NCBI RefSeq assembly: GCF_007786475.1
Contig: NZ_VNJJ01000003.1
Coordinates: 166,055 to 230,054 of the forward strand
DNA length: 64,000 nucleotides
DNA from: Cohnella terricola
GTDB taxonomy: Bacteria > Bacillota > Bacilli > Paenibacillales > Paenibacillaceae
Direction: 5' to 3'
Positions within the stretch are counted from its first letter, which is position 1, and every line of letters begins with the position of its first letter. Under the pieces are notes generated by a model. The model searched no databases and had not been told where the DNA came from. It saw only the letters and a list, made by a program, of their open reading frames with translations. This document shows, in pieces, positions 49,722 through 58,582 of this stretch. A program made the position numbers and the translations under genes.

Positions 49722-51911
49722 ATGATGGCAGCTAATCAGATTTGTCACGACGTACGTAAATCAAATCGCTATTCTTTTATCGTGAAAAATCTACTCTCAC
49801 TCGTATTTGGTGTAATCTTCCTGCACGTATTTGCTCATGAAGCGGAAGCGCGGGAGCGGGATACGAAAATCAGCACAACAATAACCTATGAATACCTACT
49901 TAACAATGAGCATACTTTAGCGATTCCAACGGTTTTTGTTAATACTTATGATTATTCAACCGGAAAATTCAATGAGGAGCGTCTTCCACAACCTCAATAT
50001 GCCATTGCGATCGATGAGGATACGGAACTTAACTATAGCAGTGCGGCCAAAAATCTGGATACAGGAGGCAGGCAAGAAGGGAATATCATTCAATTGAAAA
50101 AAGGAACCGTCTCCGTATGGATAGATCAACATCAAATGCTTGTATCCGGAAAAAAGCCTGGTGCGGTAGAGTTCCGAGTGATGGAATTTAATCTAGCCAC
50201 ACGCAAGCTGTCCGTTGTTAATAAGTTTACAAGCACTAGTAAGTATAGCGTCAGACTGTATCCGGACTTCAAAGGATATACGTTTACGCCTGCGGATAAG
50301 CTGAACAATGATTCGTTGTCCCTCAAGACGATTGTCGTCTTTTCGCTGGAAACGAATCGTGAAATCGCCAAAGTAGCCAATCAACCTCGGCCAAGCTCGT
50401 GGCATAAAATAAATAATGGTAAATTTGACCGGGAGCCGGCCTCCAATTCAATGATTATACAAGAGTTTACAAAGGCTCAGACAACTCCAAAAGAAATTGA
50501 TTCATTGTTTATTGTGACAGACACTGCTACGCGCATTCCGTATCATGCAAAAGTGTATGAGCTTTTTGCAGATGGGCGCAAAGTGGAGCTGCACCAGCCC
50601 AAGGAGAATCCGGGTATACACTGGGTTAAACAAGTAGGAGCGATTAAGTATGTCTCGTATACGGATCCATCTACGAAAAATAGGATGATTGGGTATTATA
50701 AAGGAAACAAGATCGTACCAATTAGCTCAGGGAACGGGTACTACCAACCAAGCATAAGCTTCTCCCCAAATAACAAGTACATGATCTTTTCGGAGAAGGA
50801 GATCGATCCCAAGACGAAAAAAGCAGTAAAGAAATTTACGACTACCGTAGTCGACTTGGCGACGGTTAAAGTGCTATACAAGCTGCCTCCGCTTGAAAAA
50901 TATGAAGTCGAGAATAATTATGAGTGGGTAACAGATGAGATCGTAAACATAAGTTTTTATTCTGAAAAGCCTCTTAAACGATACCTACACATCCCAAGCG
51001 GAATAACTACACTTGAATCTCATATGCCGAGACCTAGTGGTTATTTTACTTTTAGTAAGAGCAAGTTTGCTTACGATGGAAATTACAGCGAACTGCTGAA
51101 CCCGGAGGACCCATTCGCAATCGTAATTGACGGAAAACCGATGACTTATTCCGGGCAAGGTCCCTTCCGTATGGCAACCAGTGATATCAAATCGGAATGG
51201 TACGTTCCACTCCGGGAATTTGCCGCAGCCGCAGGTGCAACAGTCGTTGACAATGCGAACGGCTGGCAAGTATCGCGCGGGACGCATACGGTTCAAGCGG
51301 ATAAAAAGAAATCAATAACCTTTAAAGGAACGGTCTATGTGCCGCTAGCCGAATTAACAGAACATCTTGGATTCGCAGCCGCCTTTACGAATAATCATTC
51401 TATTTATTTTTTCACTCCCGATATAACAGAAGATGAAGTGAAAAACCATTTTGATGGTCAATACATTTTTTCCAAAGATCATAACATCATGTTTAACATA
51501 TTCACTTTAACGGAAGGGAAATGGAACAGAGTAAGTGAAGAAGATAAACTGAACGGGTACAACACGTACTTTATAAGTAGTCATGACATAAATGTTTATA
51601 ACAACTTCAGCCTCAATTTTATTGATGGTCGCCTTGCGGTTGTAAATGTTATGGATGGTATGCCAATACGGAATGAAGGCGTAGATCGTGGTTATGTATT
51701 GAAGGAGGAATGGAGCAGACTCTATGGAAAAGGGAAAGCCATTTCATTCGATATTCAATTGGACCCTGACAAATACATCTTACCAGTGAACGCGCAAAAC
51801 ATCCGATTGCAAATGCTCTCTTATATTTTCCCGGACTATGGCATGTTAATCAAATTAAGTGAGGATAGTCGATATAGCGTTAGCCTTTATTTCGTTCCTA
51901 ATAGCAAGTAA
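49722..51911 (+). CDS. Secreted stalk-domain (copper amine oxidase N-like) protein
   Basis: A 729-aa exported protein; hydrophobic signal segment about 20-40 with the cleavage-like AHEAEA. The middle (about 230-450) has repeated beta-rich segments resembling WD40/TolB propeller strands (PSISFSPNNKYMIFSEKE). Residues about 455-575 form a stalk domain (SEWYVPLREFAAAAGATVV, TVYVPLAELTEHLGF). The C-terminal 150 residues are unassigned. Stalk domains are frequent on the surface of Paenibacillaceae and are thought to be structural. TGGAGG precedes ATG 49722. Monocistronic, closed by a terminator. Confidence 0.75.
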   Translation: MMAANQICHDVRKSNRYSFIVKNLLSLVFGVIFLHVFAHEAEARERDTKISTTITYEYLLNNEHTLAIPTVFVNTYDYSTGKFNEERLPQPQYAIAIDEDTELNYSSAAKNLDTGGRQEGNIIQLKKGTVSVWIDQHQMLVSGKKPGAVEFRVMEFNLATRKLSVVNKFTSTSKYSVRLYPDFKGYTFTPADKLNNDSLSLKTIVVFSLETNREIAKVANQPRPSSWHKINNGKFDREPASNSMIIQEFTKAQTTPKEIDSLFIVTDTATRIPYHAKVYELFADGRKVELHQPKENPGIHWVKQVGAIKYVSYTDPSTKNRMIGYYKGNKIVPISSGNGYYQPSISFSPNNKYMIFSEKEIDPKTKKAVKKFTTTVVDLATVKVLYKLPPLEKYEVENNYEWVTDEIVNISFYSEKPLKRYLHIPSGITTLESHMPRPSGYFTFSKSKFAYDGNYSELLNPEDPFAIVIDGKPMTYSGQGPFRMATSDIKSEWYVPLREFAAAAGATVVDNANGWQVSRGTHTVQADKKKSITFKGTVYVPLAELTEHLGFAAAFTNNHSIYFFTPDITEDEVKNHFDGQYIFSKDHNIMFNIFTLTEGKWNRVSEEDKLNGYNTYFISSHDINVYNNFSLNFIDGRLAVVNVMDGMPIRNEGVDRGYVLKEEWSRLYGKGKAISFDIQLDPDKYILPVNAQNIRLQMLSYIFPDYGMLIKLSEDSRYSVSLYFVPNSK

Positions 51912-51916
51912 TAAAG

Positions 51917-51950
51917 AGAATCCCAACCATCGCCGGTTGGGATTCTTGAT
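51917..51950 (+). terminator. Rho-independent terminator
   Basis: AGAATCCCAACC pairs perfectly with GGTTGGGATTCT, then TGATTC; stem strong, T-run weak. Confidence 0.8.
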
Positions 51951-52056
51951 TCAAGTAAAGTGATTTTAAATGGCGTTAATAAATTTTTCGTATAATAACA
52001 GGTGCAACTATCGAAAACGATATTCACCTCGTCGATCCGTAAAGGAGTATTTGATC

Positions 52057-53268
52057 GTGGATAGCAATGGAACTGCAATAGAGCATGTACCTAAAAGCAA
52101 GCTTAAGGTTCTTCTTGAAGTATTATTTGTATCGACCAAACTGGGGTTTACCTCGTTCGGCGGCCCCATTGCTCATCTTGGTTATTTTCATCATGAATAC
52201 ATACGCCGCCGCAAATGGATGGACGAACGAAGTTATGCCGATCTGGTCGCGCTGTGTCAGTTTTTGCCTGGGCCGGCAAGCAGTCAAGTCGGAATTGGAA
52301 TTGGCGTCATTCGTGGCGGGTTGCTCGGCGGGCTGATTGCTTGGCTCGGCTTTACGCTGCCATCGGTGATCGCGCTGGTTCTGTTCGCTTTTCTTTTACA
52401 GGGATTTGATATCGGTAGCGCAGGCTGGATCCACGGACTTAAGATCGTCGCTGTGGCCATTGTCGCTCAAGCCATTGTTGGCATGGGACAAAAGCTGACT
52501 CCTGACCGAAACAGGGCGACAATCGCTATTATTGCAACGTCCGCTACTCTTTTGTGGCAGACAGCGGTTAGTCAGGTGCTGATTATCGTGCTCGCGGGTA
52601 TAGTCGGAGTCATTTTATACAGAAAAACGGCCATTCCAGCCGCGCCGAATCTGTCCATTCCGATTAGTCGCAGCTTTGCCATCATCTGTTTGTCGCTATT
52701 CTTTGGTCTTTTGATCGTATTGCCTTTGTTGCGACAATTTGGTGTTTCAGGCTGGTTACCCTTGTTCGATAGCTTCTATAGGGCGGGTTCGCTAGTTTTT
52801 GGCGGTGGACATGTCGTTCTTCCATTGCTTGAACGGGAAGTCGTACCGACGGGCTGGATTAGCAAAGCGGACTTTTTGGCCGGGTACGGTGCAGCACAAG
52901 CCGTGCCGGGACCGTTATTCACTTTTGCTGGATATTTAGGCGCGATGATTAACGGGGTTAAAGGAACTTTGGTTGCTACCACGGCTATATTTCTGCCTGC
53001 TTTTCTTTTAATCGTTGGATCGCTACCCTTTTGGAATTCCTTGCGAAAAAGTCCTAAAGTACAGGGGGCGCTAGTCGGGATAAATGCAGCGGTTGTCGGC
53101 ATCTTGTTAGCTGCTTTGTATAACCCGTTATGGATAACGGCTATTTTAGCTCCAGCGGATTTCGCGTTGGCTTCGATTCTGTTTTTGATGCTTATCTTTT
53201 GGAAGTTGCCGCCCTGGGTTGTCGTGATCACAGGGGCGGTTGGGGGAACATTAATCGGACTTATTTGA
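52057..53268 (+). CDS. chrA: Chromate transporter ChrA, long form
   Basis: A 403-aa two-domain CHR transporter. Each half carries the family motifs: FTSFGGPIAHLGYFHHEYI near 33 and CQFLPGPASSQVGIGIG near 70; in the second half SLVFGGGHVVLPLLEREVV near 248 and GYGAAQAVPGPLFTFAGYLG near 282. It exports chromate across the cytoplasmic membrane. GTG start at 52057, 9 bp after AAAGGAG; upstream codons are in frame but without a site. No ChrB/PadR-like regulator is adjacent. Confidence 0.9.
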   Translation: MDSNGTAIEHVPKSKLKVLLEVLFVSTKLGFTSFGGPIAHLGYFHHEYIRRRKWMDERSYADLVALCQFLPGPASSQVGIGIGVIRGGLLGGLIAWLGFTLPSVIALVLFAFLLQGFDIGSAGWIHGLKIVAVAIVAQAIVGMGQKLTPDRNRATIAIIATSATLLWQTAVSQVLIIVLAGIVGVILYRKTAIPAAPNLSIPISRSFAIICLSLFFGLLIVLPLLRQFGVSGWLPLFDSFYRAGSLVFGGGHVVLPLLEREVVPTGWISKADFLAGYGAAQAVPGPLFTFAGYLGAMINGVKGTLVATTAIFLPAFLLIVGSLPFWNSLRKSPKVQGALVGINAAVVGILLAALYNPLWITAILAPADFALASILFLMLIFWKLPPWVVVITGAVGGTLIGLI

Positions 53269-53382
53269 ACTTAAAAATGATGAATAAGAAGTAGAGCAAA
53301 AGACAACTGTAATGTTTTGTTAGAGTAACACATCCGCTTCGCCTACAATATGATGAGTCTAGAAAGCAAAAGAGGTGAGCCA

Positions 53383-53826
53383 ATGGCAGTCGTAAAAGCC
53401 AGAAAACAGGATATCGATATGCTGGCAAGGTTGCTTCGAGCTGAAGCTGAGACTGAAGGCGAGCAGGGCATGCTCCTTGTTGGAAATGTTGGCATTAACC
53501 GGGTAAGAGCGAATTGCTCCGATTTTAAAGGACTCCGGACAATTCCCCAAATGATCTATCAGGCGCATGCGTTCGAAGCATTGCAACATGGCATGTTCTA
53601 TCAAGGCGCAAGAGATAGGGAACGCCGTCTTGCGCAACGTTCTGTGAATGGGGAGCGGAATTGGCCAGCCAAATTCTCCCTTTGGTATTTCAGGCCAGGA
53701 ACGTTCGAAAATCCCGGACCCTGTCCGCCAACTTGGTATGATCAGCCGTTCGCAGGACGATGGAAGAAGCACTGTTTTTATGAACCGACTGCGGAAGAAT
53801 GTGAAAATGTATATAATACGTTCTAA
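53383..53826 (+). CDS. cwlJ: Spore cortex lytic-type cell wall hydrolase (CwlJ)
   Basis: A 147-aa hydrolase of the SleB/CwlJ family (Hydrolase_2 domain over almost the whole length), without signal peptide as in CwlJ. Seen: LLRAEAETEGEQGMLLVGNV near 17 with the catalytic Glu, and GNVGINRV near 35, then NWPAKFSLWYF near 89. CwlJ sits in the spore coat and digests cortex at germination. B. subtilis CwlJ is 142 aa. ATG at 53383, 6 bp after AGAGGTGAG. TACAAT at 53344 could belong to a sporulation promoter. No gerQ follows. A terminator closes the gene. Confidence 0.88.
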   Translation: MAVVKARKQDIDMLARLLRAEAETEGEQGMLLVGNVGINRVRANCSDFKGLRTIPQMIYQAHAFEALQHGMFYQGARDRERRLAQRSVNGERNWPAKFSLWYFRPGTFENPGPCPPTWYDQPFAGRWKKHCFYEPTAEECENVYNTF

Positions 53827-53837
53827 ATCTTTAGAGG

Positions 53838-53860
53838 CCGCGCCTAGCGCGGTTTTTATG
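53838..53860 (+). terminator. Rho-independent terminator
   Basis: CCGCGC-CTA-GCGCGG followed by five T. Confidence 0.9.
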
Positions 53861-53876
53861 TTTTATCGATGCAAGT

Positions 53877-54872
53877 TTATTCAGAGCTTGCTTCATTCAC
53901 TTTGTCTCGTAAAATCACATTAGGAATAAGACGTACATAAATGAGTTCTCCCGCAAGCTCAACAATCGTTTGTGTTACAATAATAGCTGCAACTAGTGTA
54001 CTCCAATTGTCAGGCAAAGCTAAGGCGAGGGGAAGGACCACAAGGGAGTTACGCGTCCCCGCACTAAAAATAACAGCTCGACCCGATTTGATGTCTAGTC
54101 GAAACCATTTTACGATATAACGGGTAATTAATGGCATTAAGAGCATGAATGTGATATAAACAGGAATCACTTTAATTAGAATTCCCCAGTAATCGGTTAG
54201 CTTCCCAATTTGAGATGATACAACAACAAAGAGGGTAAGTGCCATCAACGGGACAGGAATCCATGCGGATACTTCTAATAGTAGTTGACCGCCATTACGA
54301 TTTTTCCTCGATACAAATTGTAAGACGATAGCCAGCAGAAGCGGTAAAACGATGATGATAAGGAATGCTTCAACAAATGGGCCTGGACTTACGATTTCTG
54401 ACGCCATCTTACCCATGAAAATCCATAAATATATTGGCAATAGCAGCATTTGTGTCACAAACAGAATAGGCGTCGATAGGAGCATCAATTTCTCATTTCC
54501 ACGGCCAAGATGAGTGAATACGATGACATAGTCTATACAGGGCGTCAATAAAACAAGATACACACCAAGTAAAACAGGTGATTGTTGGGGTAAAAATTGA
54601 GAAAGCAACCAGACGACAATTGGCACGGCGATATAATTTGTGGTTAGAATTGCCCAGATAAACCGTCGATTTCCGAATGCTTCTTTTATAGACATAAAAG
54701 GAATCTGAGTAAACATTCCAAACATCAAGATCGAGATCACAATTGAGATGAGTATGTGATGATCAAACGTTGTCATAAGTTCAGGGTAAAATAATCCGAG
54801 GCCGGCAGCTACAACTAATGTAGCAACATAAACCCAAATCTGATTATGTTCGAGTTTTTCGCGAGTTATCAT
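53877..54872 (-). CDS. ACR3/arsenic-resistance-type permease
   Basis: A 331-aa membrane protein with ten helices of the bile acid:Na+ symporter superfamily. LLTPCIDYVIVFTHLGRGNE (about residue 105) carries the Cys required for arsenite transport in ACR3 (usual PCIDWV), and SAGTRNSLVVLPLALALP near 270 is typical. It probably exports arsenite or antimonite, giving a second system besides arsB, but no arsenic regulator is adjacent. ATG at 54872, 11 bp after AAGGAG. Divergent from the GNAT gene. Confidence 0.85.
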   Translation of the reverse strand: MITREKLEHNQIWVYVATLVVAAGLGLFYPELMTTFDHHILISIVISILMFGMFTQIPFMSIKEAFGNRRFIWAILTTNYIAVPIVVWLLSQFLPQQSPVLLGVYLVLLTPCIDYVIVFTHLGRGNEKLMLLSTPILFVTQMLLLPIYLWIFMGKMASEIVSPGPFVEAFLIIIVLPLLLAIVLQFVSRKNRNGGQLLLEVSAWIPVPLMALTLFVVVSSQIGKLTDYWGILIKVIPVYITFMLLMPLITRYIVKWFRLDIKSGRAVIFSAGTRNSLVVLPLALALPDNWSTLVAAIIVTQTIVELAGELIYVRLIPNVILRDKVNEASSE

Positions 54873-54985
54873 TCTAATGTCTGCTCCTTGAATCCTACTT
54901 TTTCCCCAATTATGAAGGTGCAATCTGATTATTGCAATTCAGCTTTTACAAAACGGTGCGATCCCCCACATCTGGAGGTAAAAAA

Positions 54986-55528
54986 ATGAAAATTTCCGAA
55001 AGTTGGAACACGAATAGCCTTAACATCCGTAGGGCTGTAACTGAAGATATTGAAGATTTGAATCGGATTTGTGCTTCATGGCAAGATAAAATTGATCTAG
55101 AGGGGGAGGGATTCCCGGAAGGATATATAGAAAATTGTATGATTAATGGTGATCTGCCTCCAATTAAAAATGCTCACATCGCTAATTATTATTTTATGGT
55201 TATTCAAAACAAAGATGGGAAGATAATCGGATTTTTTGATTTATATCATGGTTATCCGGATAATGAAACAGTTTGGATAAGTATTTTTTTAATTGATAGA
55301 GAAACTCAGGGAAGCTCCTTCGGTCAAGAAGCTATCCAATCCATCTGCGATGAATGTATGAAATCGGGATGGAAATCAATGGGGTTAGGTGTCCATTTAA
55401 AGAACTGGAAAGGGCTTCGCTTTTGGAACAATAATGGTTTTAACAAAATAATTAAAATTTCTGGGGACAAAGAATATAGTGCAACTACATTTTCAATTAT
55501 CGGACTTAAAAGAGAACTATTCATATAG
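54986..55528 (+). CDS. GNAT-family N-acetyltransferase
   Basis: A 180-aa GNAT acetyltransferase: NIRRAVTEDIEDLNRICASW at the start, ISIFLIDRETQGSSFGQEAI near 108 (acetyl-CoA loop region), GVHLKNWKGLRFWNNNGFNK near 140 (family motif before the end). Substrate is unknown. ATG 54986, 7 bp after TGGAGG. Single gene. Confidence 0.87.
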   Translation: MKISESWNTNSLNIRRAVTEDIEDLNRICASWQDKIDLEGEGFPEGYIENCMINGDLPPIKNAHIANYYFMVIQNKDGKIIGFFDLYHGYPDNETVWISIFLIDRETQGSSFGQEAIQSICDECMKSGWKSMGLGVHLKNWKGLRFWNNNGFNKIIKISGDKEYSATTFSIIGLKRELFI

Positions 55529-55549
55529 TTATTTCATTCATGGAGCTTA

Positions 55550-55565
55550 AAGGACATATGTCCTT
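55550..55565. promoter_or_regulatory. Perfect 16-bp palindrome before the YdcZ pair
   Basis: AAGGACATATGTCCTT is a perfect palindrome, 60 bp before the first DMT gene. Likely an operator; the regulator is not in the window. Confidence 0.45.
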
Positions 55566-55625
55566 CCCAATAGGGCCGGTTTTATTTTTTAATGAAAGAA
55601 AAGAGTTTTATTGGGGAGTGGGAAC

Positions 55626-56051
55626 ATGATTGGGATTTTATTTGCGTTTCTAGCCGGGGCCTTTATTACATTGCAGGGTGTAGCGAATGCTCGAATCGGC
55701 CAAGATATCGGCACCTGGCAGGCAGCGACGATCACCCAGTTTACCGGGTTCACGGCGGCTTTGTTGATCTTGCTGTTTGTCCTAGATGGCAAATGGCAAA
55801 AGTTTAAAGAAGTGAAGCCGATCTATTTGACGGGCGGCGCTTTCGCGGCTATCGTCATTTCCAGCAACGTCACGTCGATTCAGCACATCGGGGTTACGTT
55901 AACGATCGCTTTTGTGCTGATTGCCCAGTTGGGCTTGACCTTTCTCGTCGATCGGAACGGATGGTTCGGGGTGGCCAAGACGAAGATGGGGCTGCCGCAA
56001 TACATCGGCATCGCGATGATGATCGCCGGCGTGGCAATCCTACGGTTCTAA
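55626..56051 (+). CDS. DMT-family transporter, YdcZ type (first of pair)
   Basis: A 141-aa membrane protein with four to five helices of the YdcZ/DUF606 group: LFAFLAGAFITLQGVANARI at the start, GGAFAAIVISSNVTSIQHIG near 70. These half-size EamA-like proteins work as dimers; substrate unknown. ATG 55626 follows GGGGAGTGG. A second member follows after 60 bp. Confidence 0.85.
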   Translation: MIGILFAFLAGAFITLQGVANARIGQDIGTWQAATITQFTGFTAALLILLFVLDGKWQKFKEVKPIYLTGGAFAAIVISSNVTSIQHIGVTLTIAFVLIAQLGLTFLVDRNGWFGVAKTKMGLPQYIGIAMMIAGVAILRF

Positions 56052-56111
56052 ATTAGATTTTGAAGTCGAGTCATATTTACGCATGCATCAACAAAAGGAA
56101 GAGGAGAGATC

Positions 56112-56576
56112 ATGGTTTTAGGCATTTTATTGGCACTTCTGGCGGGATCGCTGGTCGGCTTGCAAAATATTTTCAACAGCAAGTTAAATGAACGGGCAGG
56201 AACTTGGGCAACGACTACACTGGTATTAGGATTGGGATTTCTGGCTTCCATGACGATCGGGTTTCTTATCGAAGGGAAGCAGCTGTTTGCGTTGCAGACC
56301 ATGCAGACTTGGTACTGGTTCAGCGGTTTGATAGGCGTTGGGGTGGTTGTGTGCATGGTACAGGGGATTAAGCGGCTTGGCCCCATGTATGCCGTCTCGA
56401 TCGTTCTCACCTCGCAGCTTGCGTTTGCGCTGTTATGGGATTCGCTCGGTTGGTTAGGGCTGACGCAGGTTCCTTTTACATTCAAGCAGTTGATCGGCGT
56501 GCTCGTCATTGTCGGCGGTATTCTTGTGTTTAAACTAGGCGGCGGTCGGGTAGCCCGGCCAGTGGCAGCAAAGTAA
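56112..56576 (+). CDS. DMT-family transporter, YdcZ type (second of pair)
   Basis: A 154-aa YdcZ-type protein: LLALLAGSLVGLQNIFNSKL at the start, FSGLIGVGVVVCMVQGIKRL near 75, and a C-terminal helix with GVLVIVGGILVFKLGG. It probably forms a heterodimer with the product of 55626-56051, as paired members usually have opposite membrane topology. AGAGGAG precedes the ATG. A strong terminator follows. Confidence 0.85.
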   Translation: MVLGILLALLAGSLVGLQNIFNSKLNERAGTWATTTLVLGLGFLASMTIGFLIEGKQLFALQTMQTWYWFSGLIGVGVVVCMVQGIKRLGPMYAVSIVLTSQLAFALLWDSLGWLGLTQVPFTFKQLIGVLVIVGGILVFKLGGGRVARPVAAK

Positions 56577-56600
56577 TAGAAGATGTGAAGTATTTCACTA

Positions 56601-56642
56601 ACAGAGTGCGGTGGTGAACAGAACCATCGCACTCTGTTTTTA
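56601..56642 (+). terminator. Rho-independent terminator
   Basis: ACAGAGTGCGGTGGT pairs with ACCATCGCACTCTGT (one mismatch), followed by TTTTTAA. Confidence 0.92.
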
Positions 56643-56646
56643 ATGC

Positions 56647-56928
56647 TCAGTAAAGGGTAGGAATCGGAGGACATGATGAGGCATCGATGAATCGTGGATC
56701 GATACCATAAAAGTACCAGTATGATCCGCTCCATCTATACCCTGCAACGCCGTCCATATCGACAGATGTCGGATAAAACCAGAAGTTCTCGCCAGACCTA
56801 AGCCAAACATAGGTGTATTGGTGCAAGCAATCTACGATATAAGAAACAGCGGGTTTCGGCGGGATGAATGTGGGAGGAGGAGACTGCGGCGCTTGTCTCA
56901 TGGGTCCTTTATTTTCCATATGGGCCAT
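56647..56928 (-). CDS. Small Trp/Tyr-rich protein of a Bacillales spore- or surface-associated type
   Basis: A 93-aa protein with a proline-rich N-terminus (SPPPTFIPPKPAV) and a compact aromatic core (CLHQYTYVWLRSGENFWFYP, then YRWSGSYWYFYGID). I have seen this pattern in many small Bacillus/Paenibacillus proteins, often mislabelled 'transporter'; function is unknown. ATG 56928, after AGGAGTG. Single gene. Confidence 0.7.
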   Translation of the reverse strand: MAHMENKGPMRQAPQSPPPTFIPPKPAVSYIVDCLHQYTYVWLRSGENFWFYPTSVDMDGVAGYRWSGSYWYFYGIDPRFIDASSCPPIPTLY

Positions 56929-57090
56929 ATCATCACTCCTGGCAGAAGATATTCATGATTTTGCATGCAAGCGTATCCTATACTATGTAGGCGATTAACC
57001 ACTTGACTGTATGCATGCCTATCCGGTCTTCGCACAGTTGTAATTCGTTAAACGGCAGGATAGTTCAGTTCATTTAAGCCAATCCTATAG

Positions 57091-57651
57091 TTAAAGATTC
57101 CTATCCAGCAAAATCCCCACTTGTTCCGCTATCACATGAGGCGGTTCTGGTAGTTCTTTCGTGAAATACGTTTCCATCATTCCAACGATCGCTGTTCCTA
57201 GAAATTTTAGAATCACATCTTTGCTTAATCCTTTATTTATTCCTTGCGTTGTATCTACCTCCCCCTGTAATTCTTCAATGACAAACTCAAGGAAGAGACT
57301 GCGAAAAGAAGGAGCGCCGCTGCTTCCTAACATCGTTGAAAAGAATGAATCATTACTTTTAAGGTATTCAAATACAGTGATATTCGCATCTTTAAAAGTC
57401 AAATGAGATGCGGCTTCGCAGCGTCTCTTCAGTTCGTTGATATGTTCTTCGGTTATCTTATCCAGAAGATCATATTTATCCATGTAGTTGTCATAGAAAG
57501 TTCTTCGCCCGACATTGGCCTTATCGGAAATTTCCTGAATCGTAATTTTATCGAAATTTTTTTCAAGCATAAGTTCAATAAAAGAGCTTTTTATTGCTTC
57601 TTGAGATTTCAGTATTCTTCTATCCATCGTTGACATTAGGGTAGTCACCAT
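57091..57651 (-). CDS. TetR-family regulator
   Basis: A 186-aa TetR-type repressor. HTH about 15-60 (EAIKSSFIELMLEKNFDKIT, then IQEISDKANVGRRTFYDNYM) and the TetR_C_8-like C-terminal half (FLEFVIEELQ). Start uncertain among ATGs at 57651, 57636 and 57627; none has a strong site. Divergent from the RibD-like gene, with an inverted repeat TTGTGC/GCACAA between them, so the RibD-like enzyme and AKR are its likely targets. Confidence 0.87.
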   Translation of the reverse strand: MVTTLMSTMDRRILKSQEAIKSSFIELMLEKNFDKITIQEISDKANVGRRTFYDNYMDKYDLLDKITEEHINELKRRCEAASHLTFKDANITVFEYLKSNDSFFSTMLGSSGAPSFRSLFLEFVIEELQGEVDTTQGINKGLSKDVILKFLGTAIVGMMETYFTKELPEPPHVIAEQVGILLDRNL

Positions 57652-57685
57652 ACTTTCTTAAATTAACTGCACAATCTTAATCCGC

Positions 57686-57703
57686 TTGTGCGATAAGGCA
57701 CAA
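57686..57703. promoter_or_regulatory. Inverted repeat, TetR-type operator candidate
   Basis: TTGTGCGATAAGGCACAA: six-base arms with a 6-bp spacer. A second looser repeat, GATGTGCGGTATCGCATC, lies near 57758-57775. Confidence 0.55.
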
Positions 57704-57813
57704 ATAGCATGCATTTGATCGTTGCTGACAATCTGTTCTCATTTTATATTATATACAGATGTGCGGTATCGCATCAATGTATATGTCAAAAACTTTAGAA
57801 TAGGAGACGATCA

Positions 57814-58539
57814 ATGCGACAGTACAAAGTGATCTGTCATATGGCAACTTCATTAGATGGAAAAGTTGAAGGGAACTACTTAGAAACTCCAAGCGCAGAG
57901 TACTTTGGACAAGAGTATGAAAATATCCATCAAAAGTATAAGCCTAAAGCATGGATTTGTGGACGAGTCACTTTTGAAAAACACTTTACAAATGGAGAGC
58001 AAGTGGATTTATCAAATTATTCGAATGCTGATGTTTCTCGTGAAGACTTTATTGCAGATAAAAATGCTGCAGCATTCGCAATTGCCATTGATCCATCAGG
58101 TAAACTAGGGTGGAATCGAAGCTCGATAAGTGAAGAAGAATATGAAGAGCGCCCAGATCAACATATCATCACGGTGTTAAGCGAAAATGTAAGCAATCCA
58201 TATTTAGAACATCTTCGGGCAATTGGAGTTTCCTATATATTTGCGGGAAAAACCGATAGGTTAGATTTAAAACTCGCGCTTGATAAAATCAGCCGATACT
58301 TTAACATCACCGAATTTATGCTCGAAGGCGGAGGATATATCAATGGTTCGTTCCTAAGTGCAGGTTTAGTGGATGAATTAAGTTTGATCCTAGTTCCAAT
58401 GGTAGAAGGGACTAACAACGCAGTCTCGCTTTTTGAATATGGCGACAATCCATTTCGACCTGAGGTCGAGTTTACTTTAGAAAAAGTAGAACAACTTGAG
58501 AATAGTGGATTATGGCTGCGCTATCGGTTGAAGAATTGA
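57814..58539 (+). CDS. RibD C-terminal/dihydrofolate-reductase-like protein
   Basis: A 241-aa reductase of the RibD C-terminal (DHFR-like) fold: CHMATSLDGKVEG at the start, WICGRVTFEKHF near 47, EFMLEGGGYINGSFLSAGLV near 168 and DELSLILVPMV near 190. It uses NADPH; the substrate in this stand-alone group is unknown. AGGAG precedes the ATG. Probably an operon with the AKR gene 44 bp downstream, under the divergent TetR protein. Confidence 0.88.
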   Translation: MRQYKVICHMATSLDGKVEGNYLETPSAEYFGQEYENIHQKYKPKAWICGRVTFEKHFTNGEQVDLSNYSNADVSREDFIADKNAAAFAIAIDPSGKLGWNRSSISEEEYEERPDQHIITVLSENVSNPYLEHLRAIGVSYIFAGKTDRLDLKLALDKISRYFNITEFMLEGGGYINGSFLSAGLVDELSLILVPMVEGTNNAVSLFEYGDNPFRPEVEFTLEKVEQLENSGLWLRYRLKN

Positions 58540-58582
58540 AATTAGAAGCGATAAAACTTTGTATAGATGGAGGAAGACTATA

